A DNA stretch of 64,000 nucleotides from Solibacter sp039934035. Its GTDB lineage: Bacteria; Acidobacteriota; Terriglobia; Bryobacterales; Bryobacteraceae. The stretch lies in assembly GCA_039934035.1 (NCBI GenBank), contig JBDTMZ010000036.1, positions 1-64,000 on the forward strand, in the 5' to 3' direction. Below the pieces are notes generated by a model. The model was given only the letters and a program-made list of their open reading frames with translations. It searched no databases and was not told the DNA's origin. The translations under genes were made by a program, and so were the position numbers. This document shows positions 34,601-42,031 of this stretch, in pieces. Position 1 is the first letter of the stretch. The number at the start of each line of letters is the position of its first letter.

Positions 34601-36439
34601 CTATGCCATGCCTTCGATCCGCTGGCGGCAGAGGTCCAGCACCTCCATTGTCATCTGCCGCGTTTCGTCGCTCAGCTGGATGGCCTTCGGTACTGCGATC
34701 ATGTCGAGCGCTCCGCGAAGTCGCTGCACCAGCTCATCCACAGCGGCTTCCGCGTCGCCGGCACGCAGACCAGCCGTCGTCGCCAATGCCTGGAAGTCAG
34801 CGCGACGGAGGTTATCATCCTTGCCGTTGAGCTTGAGCGCGAGGCGGTCATGCTTCAGCTTCGGAAAGACACGGGTGGTCACGGCATCGTAAAGCGGCGC
34901 CAGTCGCACGGTGCGGAATTGCCTGTCACCCGGTCCGGCGATCTTTAGCAGCGCCATGTTTTTGAGATGCATGTCCCCGTCGAAGATCAGCCAGGCGAAG
35001 AGCGCGCGCTTCACGATGATCAGAAGATCCTCTTCGGGGGCCGTGGACAGGGGTCGGACGGCGCGTGCGACGCGCTCCATGGTGCCGTCGTACTTCGCGC
35101 TCGTCGGCAGATCCAGAACGGAGCACATGTCTTCCAGCGCCAGAAACCGCGTGTCGGCATTGCCCTCGCGAATGTCGAAGCGCTCGACAAGGAGTGCCGG
35201 CGGCATCCTGTCCGGCATGGCGACAAGCGCGGTCGCCGGCGCTTCGAAGCCGGCTGCCCGGCCCAGCTCCATCGCCATCCACTCCACGACCGGCAGAGCA
35301 TCATAGCCGCTGGTCCCGGCGGGTTTGAGGATATGGGTGAAAGGCTTTCCGGTCGCGGGCGAGAGGACGCCCCTTTCATCAAGGTACATGGGCGCCTTGA
35401 TCTGCACGCCCGAGAGGCGCGGCGTATCCGCTCGCGCATAAATCTGCGCGAGATTGCGCTCGAAGTTCTTCTCGAGTTCGCTCCGGCCTGGTCCTTCGTA
35501 GGCGCCGGTAAAGACGCCGCCTTTGGTATAACCGACCAGCGGCCTCAGGAGGACGTCCTGCGGCAACTGCCTGAGCTCCGCCTCCTGTTCAACAATCGTG
35601 ATATTGGACAGGTAGCGATTTCCTGACCGCAGCACCGCGCGCTCATCCTTGTTCTGGAGAACCTGCTCCAGCCAGCCTTCCGGCAGCAGCGAGACGATGA
35701 ACGGCGGCAGCCTGCCGGGCGTCGTCTGCCGAATGAGCGGCGGGCCCTCGCCGTCGTCCGGCCGCCAGCGCCACTCGAATCCGTCATGAATCAGGTGCCC
35801 CAGAGGCACGCCGTGCCAGGCGACAATCAGGTCCAGCGCCGCCTCGTTCTTTGCGGGCGCAGTGCTCGGCCGCCGCAGAAGGTAGCGCTCCGCCGCCTCA
35901 CCTTCGCGATACCACTCGTTCTGGCGCGCCAGTGTCCAGGCCGCATCGGCCGCGCCCTGTGCCGAGCCATATTCCTCGATCAGGCGCGCAGCAACAGATG
36001 CCCGCATGTCGTCGTTGATCGAGGCCGCGTGCTCACTGCGCAGACGGAAGGCCTCAAGGAAGCGTTGACGGATGGATGAAACGGCAATTCGGAACTCACC
36101 CATGCCGTCGTCGATGATGCCTTCGGCGACGGATGGATGTGCGGGGGCCTCGTTCTGGATAATTTCCAGTGCACGGATGCGCGTACGTTGCTTGCGCCTG
36201 GCGCTCAGGAACAGGCGTCCGTCCGGGGTTGGACCGAGTAGGATGGCGCTCGTCGCGGACAGGTAGGCTTGGGGGTACAGATATTTGGCGATACGGACGG
36301 CGTGCCGGAGGACGGCGGCTTCGATGTCGTCGTCGGCATCGACATAGATGCCACGCATGAGCTTTACCAGTTTCCCGGTCTCGGCCCGGTAGTGGCTGCG
36401 CGTCTTGTCGATTGATTCGCCAACGAGATGGATTGGCAT
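34601..36439 (-). CDS. AbiEi-like/HipA-like kinase fusion (toxin-antitoxin type)
   Basis: 612 residues. The N-terminal 130 residues resemble AbiEi-type winged-helix regulators (AVRIAKYLYPQAYLSATSAI then LLG). From about residue 200 the chain is a HipA-type Ser/Thr kinase: S-G-V-Q-I-K-A near 345 (nucleotide-binding loop), F-D-G-D-M-H-L-K-N near 485 (catalytic Asp with the H-x-K-N signature) and L-A-P-L-Y-D-A-V-T-T near 515 (metal-binding Asp). HipA kinases inactivate targets such as aminoacyl-tRNA synthetases by phosphorylation. Joined to a DNA-binding antitoxin-like domain, the protein may repress itself. Palindromic sites lie just upstream, and a DUF6088 regulator diverges from it. No separate HipB-like gene is seen. 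Confidence 0.85.
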   Translation of the reverse strand: MPIHLVGESIDKTRSHYRAETGKLVKLMRGIYVDADDDIEAAVLRHAVRIAKYLYPQAYLSATSAILLGPTPDGRLFLSARRKQRTRIRALEIIQNEAPAHPSVAEGIIDDGMGEFRIAVSSIRQRFLEAFRLRSEHAASINDDMRASVAARLIEEYGSAQGAADAAWTLARQNEWYREGEAAERYLLRRPSTAPAKNEAALDLIVAWHGVPLGHLIHDGFEWRWRPDDGEGPPLIRQTTPGRLPPFIVSLLPEGWLEQVLQNKDERAVLRSGNRYLSNITIVEQEAELRQLPQDVLLRPLVGYTKGGVFTGAYEGPGRSELEKNFERNLAQIYARADTPRLSGVQIKAPMYLDERGVLSPATGKPFTHILKPAGTSGYDALPVVEWMAMELGRAAGFEAPATALVAMPDRMPPALLVERFDIREGNADTRFLALEDMCSVLDLPTSAKYDGTMERVARAVRPLSTAPEEDLLIIVKRALFAWLIFDGDMHLKNMALLKIAGPGDRQFRTVRLAPLYDAVTTRVFPKLKHDRLALKLNGKDDNLRRADFQALATTAGLRAGDAEAAVDELVQRLRGALDMIAVPKAIQLSDETRQMTMEVLDLCRQRIEGMA

Positions 36440-36450
36440 TCTAACCTTTC

Positions 36451-36465
36451 CGTACTTCAGGTACG
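36451..36465. promoter_or_regulatory. Operator-like palindrome 1 (CGTAC-N5-GTACG)
   Basis: CGTACTTCAGGTACG lies 11 bases upstream of the AbiEi-HipA start codon. It is a weaker version of the perfect palindrome 60 bases further upstream, sharing the CGTAC and AGGTACG arms. Placement over the likely promoter suggests autoregulation. Confidence 0.6.
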
Positions 36466-36510
36466 CCTAAGTTAGCATTATCGAAAGGACCGTTTCAATA
36501 GGAATGCTAC

Positions 36511-36535
36511 TTTCCCGTACCTCAGGTACGGGAAA
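36511..36535. promoter_or_regulatory. Operator-like perfect palindrome 2
   Basis: TTTCCCGTACCT, one central base, then AGGTACGGGAAA: a perfect 12-bp inverted repeat. With the related half-strength palindrome at 36,451 and a TAGCATT/AATGCTA inverted pair between them (36,473-36,479 and 36,503-36,509), it forms a likely operator array for the AbiEi-HipA gene. Confidence 0.7.
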
Positions 36536-36570
36536 AGTGCCCGGCTGAGGAAGTTCGCGAGCAGGCATGG

Positions 36571-36605
36571 TCTGTCAGAAGTAGGCTATGATTTTTTCTG
36601 ACGGA
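36571..36605. promoter_or_regulatory. Inverted repeat over the promoter of the DUF6088 gene
   Basis: TCTGTCAGAA (36,571-36,580) and TTCTGACGGA (36,596-36,605) pair at 9 of 10 positions. A -10-like TATGAT (36,587-36,592) sits in the spacer and the start codon is at 36,607, implying a very short leader. AbiEi-type regulators are known to bind inverted repeats at their own promoters, so autorepression is likely. Confidence 0.6.
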
Positions 36606-36606
36606 T

Positions 36607-37203
36607 ATGGACACGATTGCAAACAAGATCCTCGCGCGAGCCAAACGGCATGGAGCCGGTTGGGTGTTCACTGCCAAGCACTTAACTGATCTCGGCGATC
36701 GCCCGGCAGTTGATCAGGCCCTCAGCCGGCTGGCCAAGAACAGTCGCATTCGCCGTTTGGCCCGTGGTTTTTACGATTTGCCGAAGATCCACCCTGTCCT
36801 TGGTCCGCTCTCGCCGAATCTGGATGCTGTGGCGACCGCGGCTGCAGAACAGGCCGGCCACCGTCTTCAATTCTCGCCTGCACGCGCCGCCAACGTGTTC
36901 GGGCTATCGTCCCAGGTGCCGGCGAAGGCGGTGTATCTGACCGACGGGAGTTCGCGACGCATCAAGATCGGATCTCAGATGGTCTATCTGAAGCACGCGG
37001 GGTCGCGTGCCCTGCTCGGCGCTGGCACGCAGGCTGGTGCCGTACTTCAGGCATTGAGAGCACTTGGCAAAGATCACGTAAACGACGGTGTTGTGCAGCA
37101 GCTCCGTTCGACGCTCCCATCCGCTGCCAAGCACGGCCTTCGCAAATTGATGCATCAAGCTCCTCAATGGACGGTGCCGGTCATCGCCGCAATCACCGCA
37201 TAG
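36607..37203 (+). CDS. DUF6088/AbiEi-type regulator (type IV antitoxin-like)
   Basis: 198 residues. The N-terminal winged helix (GWVFTAKHLTDLGDRPAVDQ; ALSRLAKNSRIRRLARGFYD) followed by an AbiEi-like C-terminal domain (AAEQAGHRLQFSPARAANVF; VYLTDGSSRRIKIG) matches DUF6088 antitoxins. These usually repress their operon and counter an AbiEii nucleotidyltransferase, but no such gene follows. Here the regulator faces an AbiEi-HipA fusion across a 170-bp region full of palindromes. It may have been recruited to control that kinase, or its own toxin was lost. An inverted repeat surrounds its -10-like box. Confidence 0.8.
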   Translation: MDTIANKILARAKRHGAGWVFTAKHLTDLGDRPAVDQALSRLAKNSRIRRLARGFYDLPKIHPVLGPLSPNLDAVATAAAEQAGHRLQFSPARAANVFGLSSQVPAKAVYLTDGSSRRIKIGSQMVYLKHAGSRALLGAGTQAGAVLQALRALGKDHVNDGVVQQLRSTLPSAAKHGLRKLMHQAPQWTVPVIAAITA

Positions 37204-37334
37204 ATGAATGGTGAATAATTCGCTTTGCCACTTCAGCGGATCGGGCGGCCATTCTGCAGGGGACCGCTGCAAGAAGGGGCGTTGATTCTCCGGCCGGCCC
37301 GATCGTGACGTGCCTGCTGCACCCAACTCCGGTA

Positions 37335-37371
37335 TCATCAAGAGGGAGAGATCATGAGTCTCGAAGAAGCC
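37335..37371 (+). repeat. Direct repeat B flanking the AbiEi-HipA/DUF6088 module
   Basis: Partner of 34,487-34,523 (32 of 37 bases equal). Here it carries the ribosome site and start of an intact gene, so this side is probably the original position. Confidence 0.6.
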
Positions 37372-37680
37372 ATTCTTGACAAGGTCCGACGCCTACCGCC
37401 GGCGAAGCAGGAAGAAGTGTTGCGCTTCGCGGATGGACTTGAGCGGAATGCCACGTCGAGAAGGGTTCCGTCACGTGATCGTTCCAGCGAAATGAAATGG
37501 CTCGATGAAAACCGTGCGGCGTACGCGGATCAGTGGGTGGCTGTCGAGGGCGACCGGTTGATCGCTGCCAACGTGGACCCGCTTAATGTGTTTTCCGCAG
37601 CAAAGGCCGCAGGAATCCAAACCCCATTCGTCGTTCACGTACTTCCTGAGGATTCGCTTCCGTTCGTTCCGGGCTGGTGA
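37354..37680 (+). CDS. DUF2281/DUF5678-type small protein
   Basis: 108 residues. The start MSLEEAILDKVRRLPPAKQE resembles DUF2281 antitoxin-like proteins. The second half (WLDENRAAYADQWVAVEGDR; TPFVVHVLPEDSLPFVPGW) matches the DUF5678 pattern of an aromatic-rich small domain ending P-F-x-x-G-W. A GGGAGAG ribosome site precedes the ATG. It is followed directly by a retropepsin-like protease gene, with overlap at the stop. DUF5678-like proteins often sit beside such proteases, so the pair is probably a functional unit, possibly regulatory or toxin-antitoxin related. Confidence 0.7.
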   Translation: MSLEEAILDKVRRLPPAKQEEVLRFADGLERNATSRRVPSRDRSSEMKWLDENRAAYADQWVAVEGDRLIAANVDPLNVFSAAKAAGIQTPFVVHVLPEDSLPFVPGW

Positions 37681-37682
37681 GG

Positions 37683-38090
37683 ATGCCGGTCTCGCTCGAA
37701 TTCGATAATACGCACAAGTACAATGACGCCACGGACGGTATCAACGTGCCGATCACTCTGGCCATAGGGAGCCAGGCGGTCGATCTCTTGGCGAAACTGG
37801 ATACCGGCGCCGCGCATTGCATCTTTGAGCGTAAGTACGCCGAGATCCTCGGATTGGAGGTTGAATCCGGCCGGCTTCAACGTTTTCGGACCGTGGCTGG
37901 ATCGTTCGCAGCCTATCAACACGAGGTCACCATTCAGACCCTTGGCATTGAGTTTTCGGCGGTTGTCTTTTTCGCTCAAGATCCGACATTCAGCCGGAAC
38001 TTCCTTGGTCGCTCCGGCTGGCTTGAGCGGCTTCGCATTGGCATTGTGGACTACGACAGGACGCTCTTCGTGAGTCCGTACCAATCCTGA
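37683..38090 (+). CDS. Retropepsin-like aspartic protease
   Basis: 135 residues. The active-site triad L-D-T-G-A-A is at D40, preceded by beta strands (NVPITLAIGSQAVDLLAK). The second conserved element F-L-G-R-S-G-W-L and the closing strand (IGIVDYDRTLFVSPYQS) complete a retropepsin-like fold. Such single-domain proteases act as dimers. No signal peptide is present, so it is cytoplasmic. It overlaps or abuts the DUF5678 gene (an alternative GTG at 37,677 overlaps that stop), so the two are co-expressed. The natural substrate is unknown; the partner protein is a candidate. Confidence 0.75.
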   Translation: MPVSLEFDNTHKYNDATDGINVPITLAIGSQAVDLLAKLDTGAAHCIFERKYAEILGLEVESGRLQRFRTVAGSFAAYQHEVTIQTLGIEFSAVVFFAQDPTFSRNFLGRSGWLERLRIGIVDYDRTLFVSPYQS

Positions 38091-38723
38091 ATCTGCGATC
38101 GGCAGGCCCGAAAGACACCGCCAGCGCTGTCAATTGCTTGTGCAGAAACGGTCGCCTTCAACCGTGTTCTCTGCTGTCAACTACTGCACCACTATCGCCA
38201 TCCATTCGCCGTTTATTTTCAATAACTTGCAATTCCGCGAGAGCGTTGTATTTCAGTCTTCGTGGGGAGCCAACTTCCAAAACGGTAACTCCTGCGCGCT
38301 CATTTCATTGACGGCATCGCCCTTTCCCGCCGTCCTTCTATCCCAAACATTCCGCAGTATTTGCGTTCCGAGTGGTTTCTCCGGTTCGAAGTGGTTCAAA
38401 CCGGGGTGCGCTCTCAACCATGCTGGTTCAGACCGTTGGCCTCTCTCAACCACTCGAACTCTCCGTTTTCTCCGTTGACGCCTCCGCGTTTGTTGACAGC
38501 CCTGTTGAGAAAGGGCTCCCAGATTGGACAGTTTCGAACTCCCGTGAGTATCTATTGACAGGAATCGCAGACGCGGTTCCCAAGACCACCAGACAGCGGG
38601 CAGGCCGCCAAGCGGAAACCGTTGTGGGTGTCGGACCAACAGGGCCGGCAAACACGACGACGCGCCTGCCCGCGGACCCGCCACCCACCACGCCGTTCCC
38701 GGTCTCCCGCCCGGAGAGGACGA
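38091..38723. other. 630-bp region without a convincing gene
   Basis: Lower-GC sequence with several overlapping open frames but no conserved protein pattern and no good ribosome site. A weak hairpin (AGCCCT at 38,498-38,503 with AGGGCT at 38,512-38,517) is present. It probably holds the upstream flank of the DUF2924/recombinase element. Confidence 0.4.
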
Positions 38724-38912
38724 ATGGAGATCCGAGACCACCAGACCCGCGACGCCGTCACTGAAGTTGCAGCGATTCTTGCTGCCGCCTACCAGCGCCA
38801 CCGCCGCGCGCGGCGCATCGAAATCACCGGCGAAAAGCCGCCCGAAGCCGTCAACGGAGAACTTGATAACCGGCCCCCGGAGAGCCCTCATGTTCATGAG
38901 GTTGACGTATGA
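38724..38912 (+). CDS. Small protein preceding DUF2924 gene
   Basis: 62 residues (MEIRDHQTRDAVTEVAAILA, then AAYQRHRRARRIEITGEKPP) with GGAGAGGA before the ATG. The stop overlaps the next start (ATGA), so translation is coupled. Helical and charged. A small gene of this kind commonly sits ahead of DUF2924 and recombinase genes in mobile cassettes. The function is unknown. Confidence 0.55.
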   Translation: MEIRDHQTRDAVTEVAAILAAAYQRHRRARRIEITGEKPPEAVNGELDNRPPESPHVHEVDV

Positions 38913-39706
38913 AGAAACCAGTTCGAGACCAGATTGAAGTGCTCGCCGCGATGAACGTCCCCGAGTTGCAGCAGCGGCATCGGGACCTGTTAGGTGAGGA
39001 GCCGGGTAGCACCCACCGGCAGTTCTTGTTCTGCAAGATCGCCTGGCATCTTCAGGCCAATGAGGAAGGCGGTCTGCCGGAGCCGGTCCGCAACCTTGCC
39101 CGATCCATCGCGCAAGACGTTCCCCTTCGGAACCGTATCCTGACCAACGCGGCAAAGCGGCGCGCGGGGTTCCCGATTGACCAAACCGCCACGACGACGA
39201 TCACTCCGGATCACGACTCCCGCCTTCCGATGCCGGGCGGAGTGATCGTGAAGCAGTTCCGCGGTGAGACGCTGGTGGTCAAGGTTACCGACCAGGGCTT
39301 TGAGTATCGCGACCGCCGCTACACCTCTCTGAGTGCCATCGCGCAGGAAATCACGGGCACCAAGTGGAACGGCTTTTTGTTTTTCGGACTGACAAAGGAG
39401 AACACGAGTGTCCGCCGCTATCGCCGACTCCCGGGCACGTTTGAAGGAGCGGCGTCTTCGGTTCGCCGGCGCCGTTCCACTCGGCTACGACTCGGACCGA
39501 CGCACGAAACAACTGGTGCCCAATCCCATCGAGGCCGAGATCGTGCGGTGGATGTTTGCCGAAGCCGCGGCCGGAAAGCGCCCGGTGGAGATCGCGACGA
39601 ATGCAACCGCGCGGCAGTTTGTCACCAAGGCGAGTGGGCAGTGGAGCGCGCGGCAAGTTGTAGCGACGTTACGCAATCCCGTTTACGTCGGTCAGTTCAA
39701 AGATGA
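38909..39706 (+). CDS. DUF2924 protein with out-of-family C-terminal extension
   Basis: Residues 1-165 match DUF2924: LQQRHRDLLGEEPGSTHRQF, LFCKIAWHLQANEEGGLPEP and, at the end, SLSAIAQEITGTKWNGFLFF then GL. The family normally ends a few residues after F-F-G-L. Here the frame runs on for about 100 Arg-rich codons that overlap the recombinase gene in another phase, so the original stop has probably been lost at a deletion junction. DUF2924 genes typically precede serine recombinases in mobile elements; the molecular role is unknown. Confidence 0.7.
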   Translation: MKKPVRDQIEVLAAMNVPELQQRHRDLLGEEPGSTHRQFLFCKIAWHLQANEEGGLPEPVRNLARSIAQDVPLRNRILTNAAKRRAGFPIDQTATTTITPDHDSRLPMPGGVIVKQFRGETLVVKVTDQGFEYRDRRYTSLSAIAQEITGTKWNGFLFFGLTKENTSVRRYRRLPGTFEGAASSVRRRRSTRLRLGPTHETTGAQSHRGRDRAVDVCRSRGRKAPGGDRDECNRAAVCHQGEWAVERAASCSDVTQSRLRRSVQR

Positions 39707-40124
39707 AAACGACGTTCGGCCTGGCTGCCATCAGCCAATCATCGACATGAACATGTTCCACGCTGTGGGCCACATCCTCGACTCGCGCCGGACTGCGGGA
39801 CCGAAGCGGACCAGCTATGGAGACGTCTGGCTATTGAAGGGCAAGATTCATTGCCGCCGTTGCGGCCGATTGCTCACTTCACACAGTTCCCGACACGGCG
39901 TGACCGTCTACCGCTACTATCGTTGCCGCGCGATTGCGGGCGGTCGGCCGCCGTGCGGATACCAGGTTCCGGCAGGTCGCCTTGAAACCGAGGTTCATCT
40001 TCACTTCCCTTGGCCTGTACGGCGCGGCATGAGAAATGGTTAGTTTCGCGACGCTCTGGAGCGAATCGACTATGACCCGGACACTGACGAGATCGTCATC
40101 GGGTGGAGAAAGACGGACGCATAG
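39408..40124 (+). pseudogene. Serine recombinase remnant lacking the catalytic domain and frameshifted
   Basis: A GTG with AAAGGAG opens a frame that starts directly in the linker and recombinase domain (SRARLKERRLRFAGAVPLGY; NPIEAEIVRWMFAEAAAGKR; WSARQVVATLRNPVYVGQF). It continues into the zinc ribbon (IHCRRCGRLL, then YRCRAIAGGRPPCGYQ). The resolvase catalytic domain with its Ser nucleophile is missing. After about 39,990 the phase is lost; the natural end RDALERIDYDPDTDEIVIGW is read in another frame to a stop at 40,122. The element therefore cannot move with this enzyme. Confidence 0.8.
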
Positions 40125-40126
40125 AG

Positions 40127-40282
40127 GCGCTGCCAGCGAGTTGGAGGATACCCGATTCGGACAACCTGTCCGTATGTTCTGCAAAGCAGTAAGGCACTCC
40201 GGGATAACGATTCGATTCGAAGGTGCGCGCTGATGAGAATGGCGATTCGGCGTGAATTCAAGTCTTGCTGGTAGGTGTCCAT
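40127..40282 (-). pseudogene. Remnant of a DUF5615 toxin gene, reversed
   Basis: Read on the minus strand it gives MDTYQQDLNSRRIAILISAH then, after a phase change, a piece ending QVVRIGYPPTRW. This parallels the C-terminal half of the intact toxin at 41.2-41.5 kb (NIPYQQDLKSGRIAILIVRA ... GQVVRVGNIPTR). The N-terminal half and antitoxin are gone. Confidence 0.6.
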
Positions 40283-40439
40283 CCACGTCTATAGTGTGCG
40301 TAGCGGTTTGCTCGGAGGCATGGTTTGCAATATGTGGGCGGACAGATCGCGCAAGCCGCGCCACCCGTGGCCCGATACACCCAGCAACTTGCCCAGTGCG
40401 CAATGGAAAGCGCTATAACGGATAGTTCGCGGAGTCTGC

Positions 40440-40697
40440 ATGTCGGGCGTTCTTACAATCGACGAGAGGAAAGTGCTGCTGGCACTCTGCCGCGCCGGGA
40501 AGCTCTATGGCAGTGAACGGTGGATCGCGTCGGGCAAGTCGATCTGTACGCCACCTTCGATCAAGAGGACGCCGCCGCTCCTGACCGCCATTGATACCGG
40601 GTTCCACAGCCTCGTTGAACTGCTCGCCCGCAACGAACCACGGCAGGAGCAAAAGGACCGAGCTCTTGTCGAGGCGGTGAAGAGTAAGCGTCCATAA
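40440..40697 (+). pseudogene. Ankyrin-like fragment
   Basis: 85 codons from an ATG: an N-terminal part, then LYGSERWIASGKSICTPPSI and TPPLLTAIDTGFHSLVELLA. The last part has the T-P-L-h-x-A-I-x-x-G-x-x-x-L-V-x-L-L pattern of an ankyrin repeat. A complete ankyrin protein would have more repeats, so this is likely a fragment or a very small protein. Neighbours are also decayed genes. Confidence 0.4.
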
Positions 40698-40968
40698 TCC
40701 GATTGACAGCCCCCAACAGTCCTTTGAAAATAAGACACTTGCAGGCGCGTTTATGTCGAGGTCCGGAAAAGTTCGCAAGTGGAACTGGGCACCATAGCCG
40801 GATTCTCGTACTCTCCCGGCAGACGTGGACCTGCCTGAACACGGCTGCCGTAAGATAGGTTGTGGAACGCGATCGCGCCCCCGGGCCGGCCAAGCGTCCC
40901 CGCGAAACGCGCAGATCTCATTCCGCCGTCGCCGGTGCCCTGTTAGACTGAAAGTCGAGAGGTGCTTC

Positions 40969-41181
40969 GTGGAACGCGAGTCAGTGATCGTCGGCGATCC
41001 GGAAATCCTGGGGGGCACGCCGTGCTTTCGGGGAACGCGTGTTCCCGTCGACTCGCTGATCGACTACCTCAAGGCTGGGGATACGCTGGACGAGTTCCTG
41101 GACAACTTCCCTTCTGTTAGCAGAGAAGCGGCGGTCGCCGCCCTCGAAGAAGCCAAGGCACTCCTTACCAGTTCGCGATGA
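40969..41181 (+). CDS. DUF433 antitoxin
   Basis: 70 residues from a GTG with GAGAGG 6 bases upstream (VERESVIVGDPEILGGTPCF, then RGTRVPVDSLIDYLKAGDTL). G-D-P-x-x-x-G-G-T-P-x-x-x-G-T-R-V-P-V is the signature of DUF433, a winged-helix antitoxin. Its stop overlaps the toxin start (ATGA). It should neutralise the DUF5615 protein and repress the pair. Open sequence upstream of the GTG in this frame is Arg-rich and not family-like. Confidence 0.85.
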   Translation: MERESVIVGDPEILGGTPCFRGTRVPVDSLIDYLKAGDTLDEFLDNFPSVSREAAVAALEEAKALLTSSR

Positions 41182-41510
41182 AGGTCCTCATCGATGAGAA
41201 CCTCCCGCGCAAGCTTGCCGGTCACCTGAAGGGCCATGAGTGCCGGACCGTCACCGAATGCGGGTGGGCCGGCAAGGCGAACGGTGAATTGTTGTCCTTG
41301 GCCGGGTCGCTGTTCGACGTCCTGCTCACCCTCGATAAGAACATCCCCTACCAGCAGGATTTGAAGTCAGGCCGGATCGCGATCCTGATCGTACGCGCCC
41401 GCTCGAACCGCATTCAGGATCTCCTCCCGGTCATTCCGGACTGTCTCTCCACGCTGGAGGGAATTCGGCCGGGGCAGGTTGTTCGCGTCGGGAACATTCC
41501 AACTCGCTGA
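41178..41510 (+). CDS. DUF5615 PIN-like toxin
   Basis: 110 residues. M-K-V-L-I-D-E-N-L-P-R-K-L starts the protein with the acidic PIN-like pair, and V-L-L-T-L-D-K-N-I-P-Y-Q-Q gives the third acidic site. This is the DUF5615/Mut7-C-like fold, a likely RNase toxin. It is coupled to DUF433 by a 4-base overlap, a common two-gene toxin-antitoxin arrangement. The second long repeat begins 8 bases after its stop. A reversed remnant of a related toxin lies about 1 kb upstream. Confidence 0.85.
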   Translation: MKVLIDENLPRKLAGHLKGHECRTVTECGWAGKANGELLSLAGSLFDVLLTLDKNIPYQQDLKSGRIAILIVRARSNRIQDLLPVIPDCLSTLEGIRPGQVVRVGNIPTR

Positions 41511-41517
41511 CCAGGGA

Positions 41518-41673
41518 TACACGAACCAGTTGGCGGGAATACGCGCCCAGAGGTCGTTCAACGGCCGGTCAACCTGGCGCGGCTTGCGGAGCTAGTGGCC
41601 CCGGGTTACGGCATTCCAGCGACAAAGCAAAAACACGAGTTCGCATTGCATTTGTTGGCGAACCCCGCCTGTA
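41518..41673 (+). pseudogene. Orphan 3' end of mcrC at the start of repeat copy 2
   Basis: 51 codons equal in phase to the end of the first mcrC (IHEPVGGNTRPEVVQRPVNL; ELVAPGYGIPATKQKHEFAL). The mcrC stop TGA has become TGT here. There is no upstream mcrC; the sequence begins abruptly after the DUF5615 gene. It marks the left border of the second copy of the repeat. Confidence 0.85.
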
Positions 41674-42031
41674 CCCGACTGCGCAGCCTACCGCTTCAAT
41701 GCAAGGAACTCTCGTCGGAGCTATCACGACATTCTCGCGGTCTACTGAGCGCATAGCTGCGCCGATGCCACGCGATCACCCCGCTGCCGCTCGCCGCCTC
41801 TGACCTACCCCGCGGAGTGAGGCAGTGAATTGAAAACACTGTCGGATTTGGTCGCGGTGCCAGTCTGGTACCTGGGCTGTTCGCCTGGGCGTTGCCGGTA
41901 TTCGCTTGCGACCTAGCGCTCGGAATTCAGGTTTGCCTCTTGCCACGCGAATGTCGCAGTCTGTTTACGACAAGCTGCGAGGCTTATCTGAGACAATTAT
42001 GTTTGTTCGGAGCTAGGTGCTAACGTCAACG

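Noticed and set aside
38253..39155. 300-codon minus-strand frame
   Set aside because: Crosses non-coding sequence and the DUF2924 gene; no conserved pattern.
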